Positions 16,484 to 27,133 are shown, numbered from the stretch's first letter. The stretch is 64,000 bases of DNA from Bradyrhizobium sp. SSBR45G (GCF_030159255.1 NZ_BSCT01000034.1:20746-84745); one strand, 5' to 3'. Translations and numbers: made by a program. The notes: generated by a model not told the origin, from the letters alone.

Positions 16484-16945
16484 ATGGCGAAGACGACGAC
16501 GGCCAAGGACAAGACGGCCAAGGACGACAAGAAGGACAAGAGCAAGGTGATGGCGCAGGCCAAGTCGGCCAAGGGGACGGCGAAGAAGTCTGCCAAGAAG
16601 GCTGCGAAGGCCGCCAAGAAGGCGGCGAAGGCTCCTGCCAAGAAGGCCAAGAAGGCGGCGAAGAAGGCGGCCAAGGCACCTGCGAAGAAGGCTCCTGCGA
16701 AAAAGGCATCTGCCAAGAAGGCGCCTGCGAAGAAGGCCGCTGCCAAGAAGGGATCGGCGAAGGCTCCCGCGAAGAAGGCTGCCAAAGCTCCGGCTGCGCC
16801 GAAGAAGGCTGCCAAGAAGCGCGCTGCCAAGAAGGCGGCACCGGTCGAGACCCCCGAGCTCCACGAGACCGAGACGGCCGGCGAGGCCAGCTGGGCGACG
16901 CCGGCGGCAGACGAACATGAGGGTGAGGCCGGCTCCGAGAGCTGA
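16484..16945 (+). CDS. Histone H1-like Lys/Ala/Pro-rich DNA-binding protein
   Basis: 153 aa from an ATG with GGAGGG upstream. Residues 25-120 are built of AKKA, APAKKA and AAKK units, giving an extremely basic, H1-tail-like protein. The last 35 residues (ETPELHETETAGEASWATP...) are acidic. Similar proteins (AlgP, HctB, PhaF-like tails) bind DNA without sequence preference. A nucleoid role is inferred from composition only. It follows glcF by 77 bases but probably forms its own unit. Confidence 0.75.
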   Translation: MAKTTTAKDKTAKDDKKDKSKVMAQAKSAKGTAKKSAKKAAKAAKKAAKAPAKKAKKAAKKAAKAPAKKAPAKKASAKKAPAKKAAAKKGSAKAPAKKAAKAPAAPKKAAKKRAAKKAAPVETPELHETETAGEASWATPAADEHEGEAGSES

Positions 16946-17383
16946 GCGTCCGTCGCCGTTAAACCCGAATCATCACGAGGCCGTGGCGGCGACGCTGCGG
17001 CCTCGTTGTCGTTGGGATGCGTTGTGTTGGGACGCGTTGTTGCGACCCGGTGCGCGGCCCGCAATTCTACGGCGGGGCGAATCCGTAGGTTTTTCAGGCT
17101 GTTTTCGACCGGCCACGATGTGGAAAAGGCGGCCGGCCTGCGGCTGCATCTGCACGGTGGCATGCCCTGGGACACGGATATTTGTTGTTCAAATGCAACA
17201 GGCTCTGAGAACCTGCCGCAGAAATGTCAAAACGCTCAAAAAGGCGGCAGATGCCGCGCTTTTTTGCTTCACCTGCGGCGGCAGCCTGTCACAAATTGCA
17301 TCCGGATGACGCGGCCGGTCTTATTGCGCCCTGGGGGGCCAAGCTTCGGACCGTTGCACGACACTAGGGTGATGGGGATCTTC
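16946..17383. other. Leader/intergenic region before the porin gene
   Basis: 438 bases without a gene. The last 200 bases look like a 5' leader: a short stem GCGGC-agat-GCCGC with six Ts at 17244-17265, and an upstream CTGCCGC (17213-17219) able to pair with the same GCGGCAG arm. The rest is featureless. Confidence 0.5.
17213..17265 (+). promoter_or_regulatory. Possible attenuator: competing hairpins upstream of porin
   Basis: GCGGCAG at 17244-17250 can pair with GCCGC at 17253-17257, forming an intrinsic terminator followed by TTTTTT at 17260-17265. It can alternatively pair with CTGCCGC at 17213-17219, which would disrupt the terminator. This is the layout of an attenuator, but the stems are short and a simple terminator or small RNA end is equally possible. 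Confidence 0.35.
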
Positions 17384-18376
17384 ATGAAAAAGTTGGCTTT
17401 GTTGGCAACGGCGCTGGCAATGATCTCGGGTTCGGCTTCGGCCGCAGACATGGCGGTGAAGGCCCTGAAGGCGCCGCCGGCTCCGGCGTTCGATCCCTGG
17501 GATGTCGCCTTCGGCGGCGGTATCGTCAGCGACTACGTGTTCCGCGGCGTGACCCAGTCGAACCACAAGCCGTCGGTCACCGCCTATTTCGAGCCGCGCT
17601 ACAACGTCAACAAGGACCTGCAGTTCTACGTTGGCGTGTCGGCCGAGAGCATCTCCTTCACCAACCGCGCTGCGGCTGAGGTCGACATCTACGGCGGTAT
17701 CCGCCCGACCTTCGGCGCCTTCGCCTTCGACATCGGCGTGTGGGGCTACCTGTATCCGGGCGGAACCTGTTTCTACGGCGCTCCGACCGATTTCACCGGC
17801 CGCGCCGTGGGTGCAGAATGCGCCGCGAACTTCCTGCTGAACGGCAACACCATGAAGAAGGACGTCAGCTTCTTCGAGGTGTACGGCAAGGGCACCTACA
17901 CGGTGAACGACAACTGGGCGTTCGGCGTCACCGAGTTCTATTCGCCGAGCTTCCTGAACTCCGGCGCCTGGGGCAACTACGCCTCGGTGACCGCCAAGTA
18001 CACCGCTCCGTCGACCGTGTTCGGTTCGAGCGGCGTCGGCATGTACGTGTCGGGTGAGTTCGGTCGTCAGTGGTTCGGCAAGACCGACAGCTTCTACGGC
18101 ACGCCCGCGTTCCCGACCGGCATCCACTACGCCGACTACAACACCTGGAACATCGGCGTCGGCTTCACCTACAAGGTCTTCACGCTGGATCTGCGCTACT
18201 CCGACTCGAACCTGTCGAAGGGTGATTGCAGCGTCTTCACGGGTGCCTTCAACGCGGCGGCTGGTACCACCACCGTCACCGGCAACAACCCGCTCGGCGC
18301 AAGCTCCAACTGGTGCGGCGCCGCCGGTATCGCCAAGCTCTCGTTCGACCTGACCGCGATGACCAACCTGAAGTAA
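17384..18376 (+). CDS. TorF family putative porin
   Basis: 330 aa from ATG 17384 (MKKLALLATALAMISG), chosen because GGGGAT sits 4-5 bases before it; the ATG at 17372 has no usable site. A signal peptide ends at SASA-AD. The mature part shows alternating aromatic beta strands (WDVAFGGGIVSDYVFRGVTQS, VYGKGTYTVNDNWAFGVTEF, YNTWNIGVGFTYKVFTLDLRY) typical of the TIGR02001/TorF family of outer membrane beta-barrels. Cysteine pairs occur in loops. A perfect terminator follows the stop. Confidence 0.83.
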   Translation: MKKLALLATALAMISGSASAADMAVKALKAPPAPAFDPWDVAFGGGIVSDYVFRGVTQSNHKPSVTAYFEPRYNVNKDLQFYVGVSAESISFTNRAAAEVDIYGGIRPTFGAFAFDIGVWGYLYPGGTCFYGAPTDFTGRAVGAECAANFLLNGNTMKKDVSFFEVYGKGTYTVNDNWAFGVTEFYSPSFLNSGAWGNYASVTAKYTAPSTVFGSSGVGMYVSGEFGRQWFGKTDSFYGTPAFPTGIHYADYNTWNIGVGFTYKVFTLDLRYSDSNLSKGDCSVFTGAFNAAAGTTTVTGNNPLGASSNWCGAAGIAKLSFDLTAMTNLK

Positions 18377-18407
18377 TCATCGCCTGGGCGGATCGACACT
18401 TTCAAGC

Positions 18408-18441
18408 AAGGGCGGCAGAGCAATCTGCCGCCCTTCTGCTT
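18408..18441 (+). terminator. Terminator of the porin gene
   Basis: A perfect 12-bp stem, AAGGGCGGCAGA-gcaa-TCTGCCGCCCTT, is followed by CTGCTTTT, 31 bases after the stop. Confidence 0.9.
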
Positions 18442-18784
18442 TTGGATGGGAGGCTTCCGGGGATTGCCGTTCATTCTCGCCGCTCGGCTGGCAAGCGCCA
18501 CGGGCCGCCTGATGATAGCGGTGCATGGCCCTCGATTCGCCCCTGCGGGCGCTGGACGTGGCGCCAAGCGAACGCTGGGCTGATCGCCGCGCCGAGCTGC
18601 GACCAGCCTCTCCGAGTCTTTCAATGGCTGCGCGGAACCGGCTGCCGATGAGCCGCCGGCTGCTGTGAGCGAGCTGTCCCGAAGCCCGCCAGCGATAGGC
18701 CTGCGCCGCCGGCCATCGGCGAGCGGCCGCCCGGGCGGCCGTGAGACAGAGGCAGGACCATGCCTTCTGTCTTCAGGCGGCCCG

Positions 18785-18972
18785 CAGGGCTATCGCATAT
18801 GACCAATCTGAGTTTTTCGCGAAACCGTTCTACATCGTCATGCCCGGGCACCGTCCCGGGCATCCACGTCGTTCTCGGCATCCCGCACGGAGTGGATGGC
18901 CGGGACAAGCCCGGCCATGACGATGTGGAGACAGACGAGCGCAACACTTCGATCGCCAAATGCGATAGCCTG
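18785..18972. repeat. MITE-like inverted-repeat element, copy 1
   Basis: The left end CAGGGCTATCGCATATG is mirrored by a right end reading AAATGCGATAGCCTG. Inside are two GC-rich hairpins (GTCATGCCCGGGC... and GGCCGGGACAAGCCCGGCC). The element is flanked by a 10-bp direct repeat, AGGCGGCCCG, at 18775-18784 and 18973-18982, as expected of a target duplication. A near-identical copy lies at 23396-23576. Confidence 0.75.
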
Positions 18973-19003
18973 AGGCGGCCCGGGGCGGGTCGTCAGGCCT
19001 TCG

Positions 19004-20761
19004 CTACGACTCCGCGCCGCTGGAGGAGACGTCTGCCGGCGCAGCTCGCAGCGAGAACCGGTCGCCATCCCGGATCAGCTCGACCTTGCGGTCGTGGAAG
19101 TCGTGCAGGGTCGAGCGGTGGCCGATCGAGACCACCGTGGTCTGCGGCAGGCGCCCGGCGATGACCCGATACAGCTTGGCCTCGCTCGGCTCGTCCAGCG
19201 ACGCCGTGGCCTCGTCGAGGAGCAGATAATCCGGCCGGTGCAGCAGCGCGCGGGCGATCCCCAGCCGCTGCTGCTCGCCGAGCGACAGCGTCCGGTTCCA
19301 GTGTGCGTCCTCCTCAAGCCGGTCGGCGAGCAGCGGCAGGCCCACAGCGACGAGCGCCTCCTTGACCTGATCGATGCTGAACGCGTCGGCCCCTGCCGGA
19401 TAGATGATGGCTGCCTTGAGCGGCCCGATCGGGAAATAGGGCCGCTGCGGCAGCATCATCAGCTTGGCATGCGCGGGCACGCTGATTGCGCCGCTGCCGA
19501 ACGGCCAGACGCCGGCGATGGCGCGGAACAGCGTCGACTTGCCGGCGCCGGACGGCCCGGTCAGCAACGTGCGCTCGTTGCTCCTGATGCTGAAGCCGTC
19601 GGCAGCGATCAGCGGCAGGCCGTTCGGCAGCTTCAAGAGCAGCTGGGTGAGATCGATGCTGTCGCCGGCATGGCTGACGACGTCGATGGTCTGCGGCTCG
19701 CCCGAGAGCTTGGCGGCGCTGTCGATCGACATCTCGAAGCCGTCGAGACGGGCCACGGTCGAGCGCCACTCGGCGAGCGTGCGATAGGTGTTCACGAAGA
19801 AGGACAGCGCGCGCTGCACGCTCGAGAAGGCCGACGCCGTCTGCATCATGCCGCCGAGCTGAACCTTCTTGGCGAAATAGGCGGGGGCGACGATGACGTA
19901 GGGAAAGATCGTGGCGACCTGCGAATAGCCGCTCGTCACGGCGGTCAGCCGCTTGGTCCGGCTCATGATCTGATACCAGTTATGCACCACGCGGCCGTAC
20001 CGGTTCGACAACAGATGCTGCTCGGCCGTCTCACCGCGCAGCACCGCGATCTGCTCGGAGTTCTCGCGCACGCGCACCAGGTTGAAGCGGAAATCGGCCT
20101 CGAAGCGCTGCTGCTCGAAATTGAGGTTGACCAGCGGCGAACCGATCCAATGCGTCAGCGCGGTGCCGGCGATGGCGTAGAACAAGGCGGCCCAGACCAG
20201 ATAGCCGGGGATCAAATATTCGGTCCCGAACAGCGTGAGGGGAGCCGCTTCGGAGAGGCCCCAGAGCACGACGACGAACGAGGCCAGCGTCACGACCGAG
20301 CTGAGAAGATTGATCGTGATGAAGAGCGTCTGCTCGACGAACTGCTTCACGTCATCGGCAATACGCTGGTCGGGGTTGTCAGCCGCGTCGCCCTTGAGCT
20401 GCATGCGATAGTGATTGGCGTTGCCGAGCCAATGACGGAGATAGGTCTCGGTCATCCACTGCCGCCAGCGGATCTGCAGCCATTGGTTGAGATAGAGCTG
20501 ATAGACTGCCAGCACGATGAAGGTCGTCGCGAGCACGACGAAGACGCCGATCTCCCAGATGAAGCTGTCCCAGTTGTACTCCTGCAGCGCGTTATAGAAC
20601 CGGGCCTGCCATTGGTTCACCAGCACATCGATCGCGACCAGCGCGAGCTCGATGGCGATGACGGCGGCGAGCAGGGAACGGCCTGCGACCTTGTCCTCGG
20701 AGCGGAAGTAGGGAATGGCGATCCGCCAGACGATGGCGACAAGCGAGCGCAAATTGTTCAC
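19004..20761 (-). CDS. SbmA/BacA-like ABC transporter, fused permease-ATPase (YddA type)
   Basis: About 585 aa from GTG 20761 (VNNLRSLVAIVWRIAIPYF), which has AGGAG some 11 bases upstream; an upstream frame to 20908 exists but looks non-coding. An SbmA/BacA-like permease domain (about 10-340, six membrane segments; WQARFYNALQEYNW) is followed by an ATPase domain (about 370-580) with Walker A GPSGAGKST, signature LSLGEQQRLGIARAL and Walker B YLLLDEATASLD. Relatives import or export peptides, vitamin B12 or very-long-chain fatty acyl compounds. The substrate is unknown. It is divergent from lctP. Confidence 0.85.
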   Translation of the reverse strand: MNNLRSLVAIVWRIAIPYFRSEDKVAGRSLLAAVIAIELALVAIDVLVNQWQARFYNALQEYNWDSFIWEIGVFVVLATTFIVLAVYQLYLNQWLQIRWRQWMTETYLRHWLGNANHYRMQLKGDAADNPDQRIADDVKQFVEQTLFITINLLSSVVTLASFVVVLWGLSEAAPLTLFGTEYLIPGYLVWAALFYAIAGTALTHWIGSPLVNLNFEQQRFEADFRFNLVRVRENSEQIAVLRGETAEQHLLSNRYGRVVHNWYQIMSRTKRLTAVTSGYSQVATIFPYVIVAPAYFAKKVQLGGMMQTASAFSSVQRALSFFVNTYRTLAEWRSTVARLDGFEMSIDSAAKLSGEPQTIDVVSHAGDSIDLTQLLLKLPNGLPLIAADGFSIRSNERTLLTGPSGAGKSTLFRAIAGVWPFGSGAISVPAHAKLMMLPQRPYFPIGPLKAAIIYPAGADAFSIDQVKEALVAVGLPLLADRLEEDAHWNRTLSLGEQQRLGIARALLHRPDYLLLDEATASLDEPSEAKLYRVIAGRLPQTTVVSIGHRSTLHDFHDRKVELIRDGDRFSLRAAPADVSSSGAES

Positions 20762-21081
20762 AGAGGGGCTGCTCCTGAGAAAAGGGCTTAACAGGCTGAG
20801 GTAGAAAGAGAATTCCGCAGACTTGGAGGTCTGTCTAGACGAAAGTCGTAAGAGGCCCGGCGACCACCGGCTTGTCGGTTGGCTGCGGCAAACCGTAGCA
20901 TGCTGCATACAAGAGGGACTGCGACCGCCTCCTGATTTCGCGAGAATTTGAGCGGAGTGGGGCGTTGCCGCTTTTGTGATCTCGGTTTTGCGGCTGACTT
21001 GCCCCGGCTTGACCCTGGGCAGGCAGACTTGGTCCGCCCCGCCGGGTCGGGTCCAACAACAAGAACGTGGGGGGAGACATC
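20762..21081. other. Divergent intergenic region between ABC transporter and lactate permease
   Basis: 320 bases without a gene. It should hold the promoters of both divergent genes, but no clear -35/-10 pair or operator stands out. The strong GGGGGGAG ribosome site of lctP is at its right end. Confidence 0.4.
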
Positions 21082-22749
21082 ATGAGCTGGAATCAAATCT
21101 ACGACCCGTTGGGAAGCCCGGTGCTGTCGACCTTGGCCGCCGCCGTGCCGGTGGTGACGCTGCTGGTGCTGATCGCCAGTGGCAAGGTCAAGGCGCATAT
21201 CGCGGCGATCGTCGCCGTGATCCTGACCAACCTGATCACGATCTTCGTCTTCACGATGCCGGCCAACATGTCGCTGCGCGCGACGTTTCTGGGCGTCGTC
21301 ACCGGCTTCTTCCCGATCGGCTGGATCGTGCTGAACGTCATCTTCCTCTACCAGGTCACGGTCTCGACCGGCCGCTTCGAGCTGCTGAAGCGGGCGATCG
21401 GCGGCGTCACCGAGGACCGCCGCCTGCAGCTGCTGCTGGTCGCGTTCTCGTTCGGCGCGTTCTTCGAGGGCGCGTCGGGCTTCGGAACACCGGTCGCGAT
21501 CACCGGCGCCGTCCTGATCGGGCTCGGTTTCTCGCCGCTCGCAGCCTCCGGCCTGTCGCTGATCGCCAACACCGCGCCGGTCGCCTATGGCGCGCTGGGC
21601 ACGCCGATCCAGGGCCTCGCCTCGGTCACCGGCATCGATCCCTACATCCTCGGCGCGATGGTCGGCCGGCAGCTGCCGGTGTTCTCGCTGATCGTGCCGT
21701 TCTGGGTGATCTGGGCGTTCGCCGGCTGGAAGGGCATGAAGGATGTCTGGCCGGCGATCCTGGTCACCGCGGTCTCGTTCGCGGTGCCTCAATTCCTGAT
21801 CTCGAACTACATCAACCCGTGGATCGTCGACATCGGCGCCTCGCTGATCTCGATGGGCGCGCTGATCCTGTTCCTGAAGGTCTGGCAACCGAGGCAGCTG
21901 TGGCTGTCGCCGGCGCTGCGCGGCCGCGACGAATCGGCGGCCACGATGGCGGCGGCGAAGCCGCTCGACCGCACGCCGCTGACGCAAGGCGAGCTGTGGG
22001 GCGCGCTGCTACCATGGATCATCGTCTGCATCATCATGCTGATCTGGGGCAACGGCGCCTTCAAGACCTGGGCGAACTCGATCTTCACCTGGAGCTATCC
22101 GGTTCCCGAGCTCGACAAGCTGATCAACAAGATGCCGCCGGTGGCGGCGAAGCCGACACCTGAAGGCGCGGTGTTCTCGTTCACCTATCTGACCTTCACC
22201 GGCACCGGCATGCTGATCGCGGCGATCATCTCCGGCTTCCTGATGGGCGTCGGACCGGGCAAGCTGATCGCCGAATATGGCCGCACCATCCGTCTGTGCG
22301 CGATCTCTCTGATCACGATCTCGGCGATGCTGGCGATCGGCACGCTGACCCGCCTCTCCGGCGTCGACGCCACGCTCGGCCTCGCCTTTGCGGCCACCGG
22401 CGTGCTCTATCCCTTCTTCGGCACCTTGCTCGGCTGGCTGGGCGTGGCGCTGACGGGATCGGATACGGCGTCGAACGTGCTGTTCGGCAATCTGCAGAAG
22501 ATCACCTCCGAGCAGCTCGGCCTGTCGCCGGTGCTGATGGCGGCGGCGAACTCCTCCGGCGGCGTGATGGGCAAGATGATCGATGCGCAGTCGATCGTGG
22601 TCGCCTCGACCGCCACCAACTGGTACGGCCACGAGAGCTCGATCCTGCGCTACGTGTTCCTGCACTCGATCGTGCTGGCCTGTCTGGTCGGCCTGTTCGT
22701 GACGTTGCAGGCCTATGTCTACCCGTTCACGGCCATGGTGCTGAAGTAG
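21082..22749 (+). CDS. lctP: L-lactate permease
   Basis: 555 aa from ATG 21082, 5 bases after GGGGGGAG. It is almost wholly hydrophobic, with about 13 membrane segments. It carries LctP family signatures: FSFGAFFEGASGFGTPVAI, PVAYGALGTPI, LTGSDTASNVLFGNLQ and NSSGGVMGKMIDAQSIVVA. It imports L-lactate, and often glycolate, by proton symport across the inner membrane. That fits a locus that also carries glycolate oxidase genes. Followed by a strong terminator. Confidence 0.92.
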   Translation: MSWNQIYDPLGSPVLSTLAAAVPVVTLLVLIASGKVKAHIAAIVAVILTNLITIFVFTMPANMSLRATFLGVVTGFFPIGWIVLNVIFLYQVTVSTGRFELLKRAIGGVTEDRRLQLLLVAFSFGAFFEGASGFGTPVAITGAVLIGLGFSPLAASGLSLIANTAPVAYGALGTPIQGLASVTGIDPYILGAMVGRQLPVFSLIVPFWVIWAFAGWKGMKDVWPAILVTAVSFAVPQFLISNYINPWIVDIGASLISMGALILFLKVWQPRQLWLSPALRGRDESAATMAAAKPLDRTPLTQGELWGALLPWIIVCIIMLIWGNGAFKTWANSIFTWSYPVPELDKLINKMPPVAAKPTPEGAVFSFTYLTFTGTGMLIAAIISGFLMGVGPGKLIAEYGRTIRLCAISLITISAMLAIGTLTRLSGVDATLGLAFAATGVLYPFFGTLLGWLGVALTGSDTASNVLFGNLQKITSEQLGLSPVLMAAANSSGGVMGKMIDAQSIVVASTATNWYGHESSILRYVFLHSIVLACLVGLFVTLQAYVYPFTAMVLK

Positions 22750-22765
22750 CGCCATCGGCGAAACA

Positions 22766-22797
22766 AAACCTCGCGTCGCCCAGGCGATGCGGGGTTT
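22766..22797 (+). terminator. Terminator of lactate permease gene
   Basis: A 15-bp hairpin, AAACCTCGCGTCGCC-ca-GGCGATGCGGGGTTT, with two G-U pairs, lies 16 bases after the stop. Confidence 0.8.
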
Positions 22798-22897
22798 GCT
22801 ATGTTTGGGTCACATTTGTGCGGGAGCGGTGCTGGCGACCGCCCGGCCAATCGCCTAGAAGGCGGGCCCTGCGCGTGATCAACTGTCGAGAGGATAG

Positions 22898-23305
22898 ATG
22901 CGAGTCGTGAAGCAAGCCTTCGCCGGTCTGGCGGCGGCGTTGTTGATGTCGGGCGTGCCGCTCGCGGCAGCTTCGGCGGAAGAATTTCCGTTCGGCATGG
23001 AGATGACGCTCGATGCGCTGCCGCAGCCGGGCTCGAAGCGGGTGCCCGATCTCGACATCGGCGACAACGGCGAGACCGTGCTCGAGCTCTGGTGCAAGGG
23101 CGGCAAGGGCCAGTTCTCGGTCGCCGGCAACACCATCGTCTTCATCGCCGGCAAGATCGAGGACCGCAACTGCCCGGCGGCGCGGGCCCAGGCCGATGAC
23201 GAGCTGATCGCAGCCCTGAGCGCGGCGACCAACTGGAAGCGTCAGGGCGATCTGATCATCTTCGTCGGACCGAAAACGCTGCGCTTCCGGCTCAACACCA
23301 ATTGA
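22898..23305 (+). CDS. Secreted META/HslJ-like protein
   Basis: 135 aa with a signal peptide (MRVVKQAFAGLAAALLMSGV, cleavage after ASA). The body LELWCKGGKGQFSVAGNTI, CPAARAQADDELIAALSA and DLIIFVGPKTLRFR fits the META fold (DUF306) of HslJ-like periplasmic proteins, with two cysteines positioned for a disulphide. A role in stress tolerance is known for HslJ but only inferred here. It stands alone. Confidence 0.65.
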   Translation: MRVVKQAFAGLAAALLMSGVPLAAASAEEFPFGMEMTLDALPQPGSKRVPDLDIGDNGETVLELWCKGGKGQFSVAGNTIVFIAGKIEDRNCPAARAQADDELIAALSAATNWKRQGDLIIFVGPKTLRFRLNTN

Positions 23306-23377
23306 GCGCAGACGAGCGTTTCCAGCTCACGCACTTTCGCGCTTCGGCAGCGCAACTTTGAAGTCAGCCCCGCTGCC

Positions 23378-23594
23378 ACCCTCCCCTGGAGGGCAGGGCT
23401 ATCGCATATGACCAATCTGAGTTTTTCGCGAAACCGTCTCCGCACCGTCATGCCCGGGTTCTGTCCCGGGCATCCACGTCGTTCTCAGTATGCCGGACGA
23501 CGTGGATGGCCGGGACAAGCCCGGCCATGACGGAGACAGACGAGCGCAACACTTCGAAGGCCATATGCGATAGCCCCGCCCTCCAGGGGAGGGT
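23378..23594. repeat. MITE-like inverted-repeat element, copy 2, nested in a palindrome
   Basis: The core at 23396-23576 starts GGGCTATCGCATATG and ends with the exact inverse CATATGCGATAGCCC. Its interior closely matches copy 1 at 18785. The flanks ACCCTCCCCTGGAGGGC (23378-23394) and GCCCTCCAGGGGAGGGT (23578-23594) are perfect inverted repeats, so the whole unit has about 33-bp arms with one central mismatch. It either carries longer ends than copy 1 or is inserted into another palindrome. Together with flanking bases it fills most of the gene-free 23306-23629. Confidence 0.78.
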
Positions 23595-23629
23595 GAGACT
23601 GAGATCGTGGCGAGTAGCCGTGGCTCGCC

Positions 23630-24820
23630 TTACTTCCAGACGGAATTGTCCGCGTCCCAGCGCTTGGCCTTGAAGGCCTTCGCGAGCTCATCGATGGCGC
23701 CGCCATCGTCCCTTGTGTCGCTTTCCTCATCGCCCGAAGATTCGTCCGACAGGACCAGCTTGGCGGCGGAGTTCTCGTCGATCGTGGTCGTCGTCGGGGT
23801 GCTGATCCACAGGATCAGGGCGTCTGCCCCGCCGGGCTTGTCCGGCGAGACCAGGCTGGTGACCTCGATCACGTCGGTGAGCTCGAGAGACGGCATCAGC
23901 TGGCTCGGCCGCTTCAGGGTCAGCTTCAGCTTGCCGGTGACCGGGTTCCAGGCCGCACTCGTCGGCTTGGCGTTGTAGGTCTTGGCCAGCACGTCGGAGA
24001 TCGCGCTCGCCAATTTGTCGCGGTTGATCTTGTCGCCGTCGCGCCAGTCGGCGGCAGCAAAGCGGATGGTGCGGTCCATCTCGACCGTGCCTGCCGTCCA
24101 GCCGGCCGTCACGACGCCGTTGGTGGCCCGCGCCTTGGCGATCAGGGCGCCGGCCCGATCAGGATCGACCGTCATGCTGATGGTCTGCTCGCCGGCCCGC
24201 AGGGCATCGCAGCTGACGATCAGGCTGGAGAGCGAGACTTCGACATCCTGCCCCTTCAGGCTCTTGAGGAACTCGGGCACCGCATCCAGCTTCAGGCGCA
24301 CGGAGATCGCCTCGGGCGAGACGTCGGTGAAGTCCTTCGGCTGCGCGCTGATGCCGTCGTCGGTCGACTGGCTCTCCAGGAACTCCTTCTCGCTGACGTC
24401 GGAATTGTCGGTCGACGCCACTTCGGTCACGGTCTTGCCGATCGCGATCTGGCCGCGGAACTCGAAGGTGTCGCCGGTCGGCTTGCGGTTCAGCTTCACC
24501 GTAACCGGCTCCTTGGCGCCGTTGCTCTGGGTCGCGCCGGTCAGGGTCTGGCCGTTGACCGTGAGGCTCACGACGAAGCGGTCCTTGCGGTCCGAATTCT
24601 TCGCCACGGGGTAGCAGACGTCGAGCGTGGCCGCGGTCACGGTCTTGCCCTGGCGCGTCTCCTTCAGGATCACGTCGGCATTGCCATCCATCAGACCGTC
24701 GATCGCGGTGAAATAGCGTGTCTCGTTGGCGGGGGCCTTGGTCCCGCTCTTGGTCTGGGCCCAACCGAGTTCCGGCGCGGCCGCTGCAATCACGGCCAGC
24801 GCAAGCAAAATCGCGCGCAT
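23630..24820 (-). CDS. Secreted hypothetical protein
   Basis: 396 aa with a signal peptide (MRAILLALAVIAAAAPELGW, cleavage near WAQ). The mature protein is rich in beta-type segments with repeated pattern (RFVVSLTVNGQTL, VTVKLNRKPTGDTF, LKLTLKRPSQLM) and has two cysteines (DVCYPV, VSCDAL). No catalytic motif was recognised. The C-terminal 40 residues are acidic (DESSGDEESDTRDDGG). It lies downstream of groEL but is separated by a terminator. Function unknown. Confidence 0.7.
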   Translation of the reverse strand: MRAILLALAVIAAAAPELGWAQTKSGTKAPANETRYFTAIDGLMDGNADVILKETRQGKTVTAATLDVCYPVAKNSDRKDRFVVSLTVNGQTLTGATQSNGAKEPVTVKLNRKPTGDTFEFRGQIAIGKTVTEVASTDNSDVSEKEFLESQSTDDGISAQPKDFTDVSPEAISVRLKLDAVPEFLKSLKGQDVEVSLSSLIVSCDALRAGEQTISMTVDPDRAGALIAKARATNGVVTAGWTAGTVEMDRTIRFAAADWRDGDKINRDKLASAISDVLAKTYNAKPTSAAWNPVTGKLKLTLKRPSQLMPSLELTDVIEVTSLVSPDKPGGADALILWISTPTTTTIDENSAAKLVLSDESSGDEESDTRDDGGAIDELAKAFKAKRWDADNSVWK

Positions 24821-24905
24821 CTGAAAATCCTTGTGGAGGCAGAATCGGCCTTAAGCTGTAGCGCCGATTTGCGGTCGCTGCACCCCCGGGGCGAACTCTC
24901 GGCAA

Positions 24906-24932
24906 AAAAGAAGGCCGCCCGGAGGCGGCCTT
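24906..24932 (-). terminator. Terminator of groESL
   Basis: On the minus strand AAGGCCGCC-tccg-GGCGGCCTT, directly followed by CTTTTTT, lies about 30 bases past the groEL stop. Confidence 0.9.
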
Positions 24933-24961
24933 CCTGAACGTCTTCGTGAGGGCGCGGGGGC

Positions 24962-26605
<1,644 letters not shown>

Positions 26606-26739
26606 TTCAAAACTCTCCTGGAGTGGACCTCGACGGCCAGGGGCGTGATCGCCTGCCTGTCGCCTGAACGAGGCTGCAAAGTGCTGGTCGCCCGGGGCGG
26701 CGCGTGCCGCCCAGAGCGGTTCGGATCAGGCGGTTCGGA

Positions 26740-27036
26740 TCAGGCGACCACGCCCATGATGTCGGACTCCTTCATGATCAGGAGCTCCTCGCCGTCCAGC
26801 TTGACCTCGGTGCCGGACCACTTGCCGAACAGCACGCGGTCGCCGACCTTGACATCGATCGGGATCAGCTTGCCGCTCTCGTCGCGGCCGCCCGGGCCGA
26901 CGGCGACGACTTCGCCCTGCGAGGGCTTTTCCTTGGCGCTGTCGGGGATGATGATGCCGCCCTTGGTCTTCTCTTCGGCGTCGATGCGCTTAACCACGAC
27001 GCGATCATGCAGGGGACGAAACTTCGATTTAGCCAT
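26740..27036 (-). CDS. groES: Co-chaperonin GroES (Hsp10)
   Basis: 98 aa from MAKSKFRPLHDRVVVKRID. The mobile loop (EEKTKGGIIIPDSAKEKP) and roof region (GPGGRDESGKLIPI) are intact. It caps GroEL during the folding cycle. An in-frame extension to 27120 is unlikely, since this start has the family N-terminus and a GGATCC-type site upstream. Spaced 134 bases from groEL in one operon. Confidence 0.97.
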   Translation of the reverse strand: MAKSKFRPLHDRVVVKRIDAEEKTKGGIIIPDSAKEKPSQGEVVAVGPGGRDESGKLIPIDVKVGDRVLFGKWSGTEVKLDGEELLIMKESDIMGVVA

Positions 27037-27133
27037 GACGGATCCCTTTGCGGGTGCTTTGGTAGGTTGCTGTCGGAGGAAATCTGAATGCGGCCACATT
27101 TGGCGCCCACGTGGCACCAACTGACTCGCGGCC

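Larger units (their letters stand above)
18377..19003. other. Gene-free region holding terminator and repeat element copy 1
   Basis: Beyond the porin terminator (18408-18441) and the inverted-repeat element at 18785-18972, no gene is visible. The stretch 18445-18770 is GC-rich with no coding pattern. Confidence 0.5.

Noticed and set aside
14835..16841. A 668-codon minus-strand frame and a plus-strand frame opening at 14841
   Set aside because: The first is a shadow of glcF and the histone-like gene; the second is read-through of glcE sequence ahead of the true glcF start at 15090.
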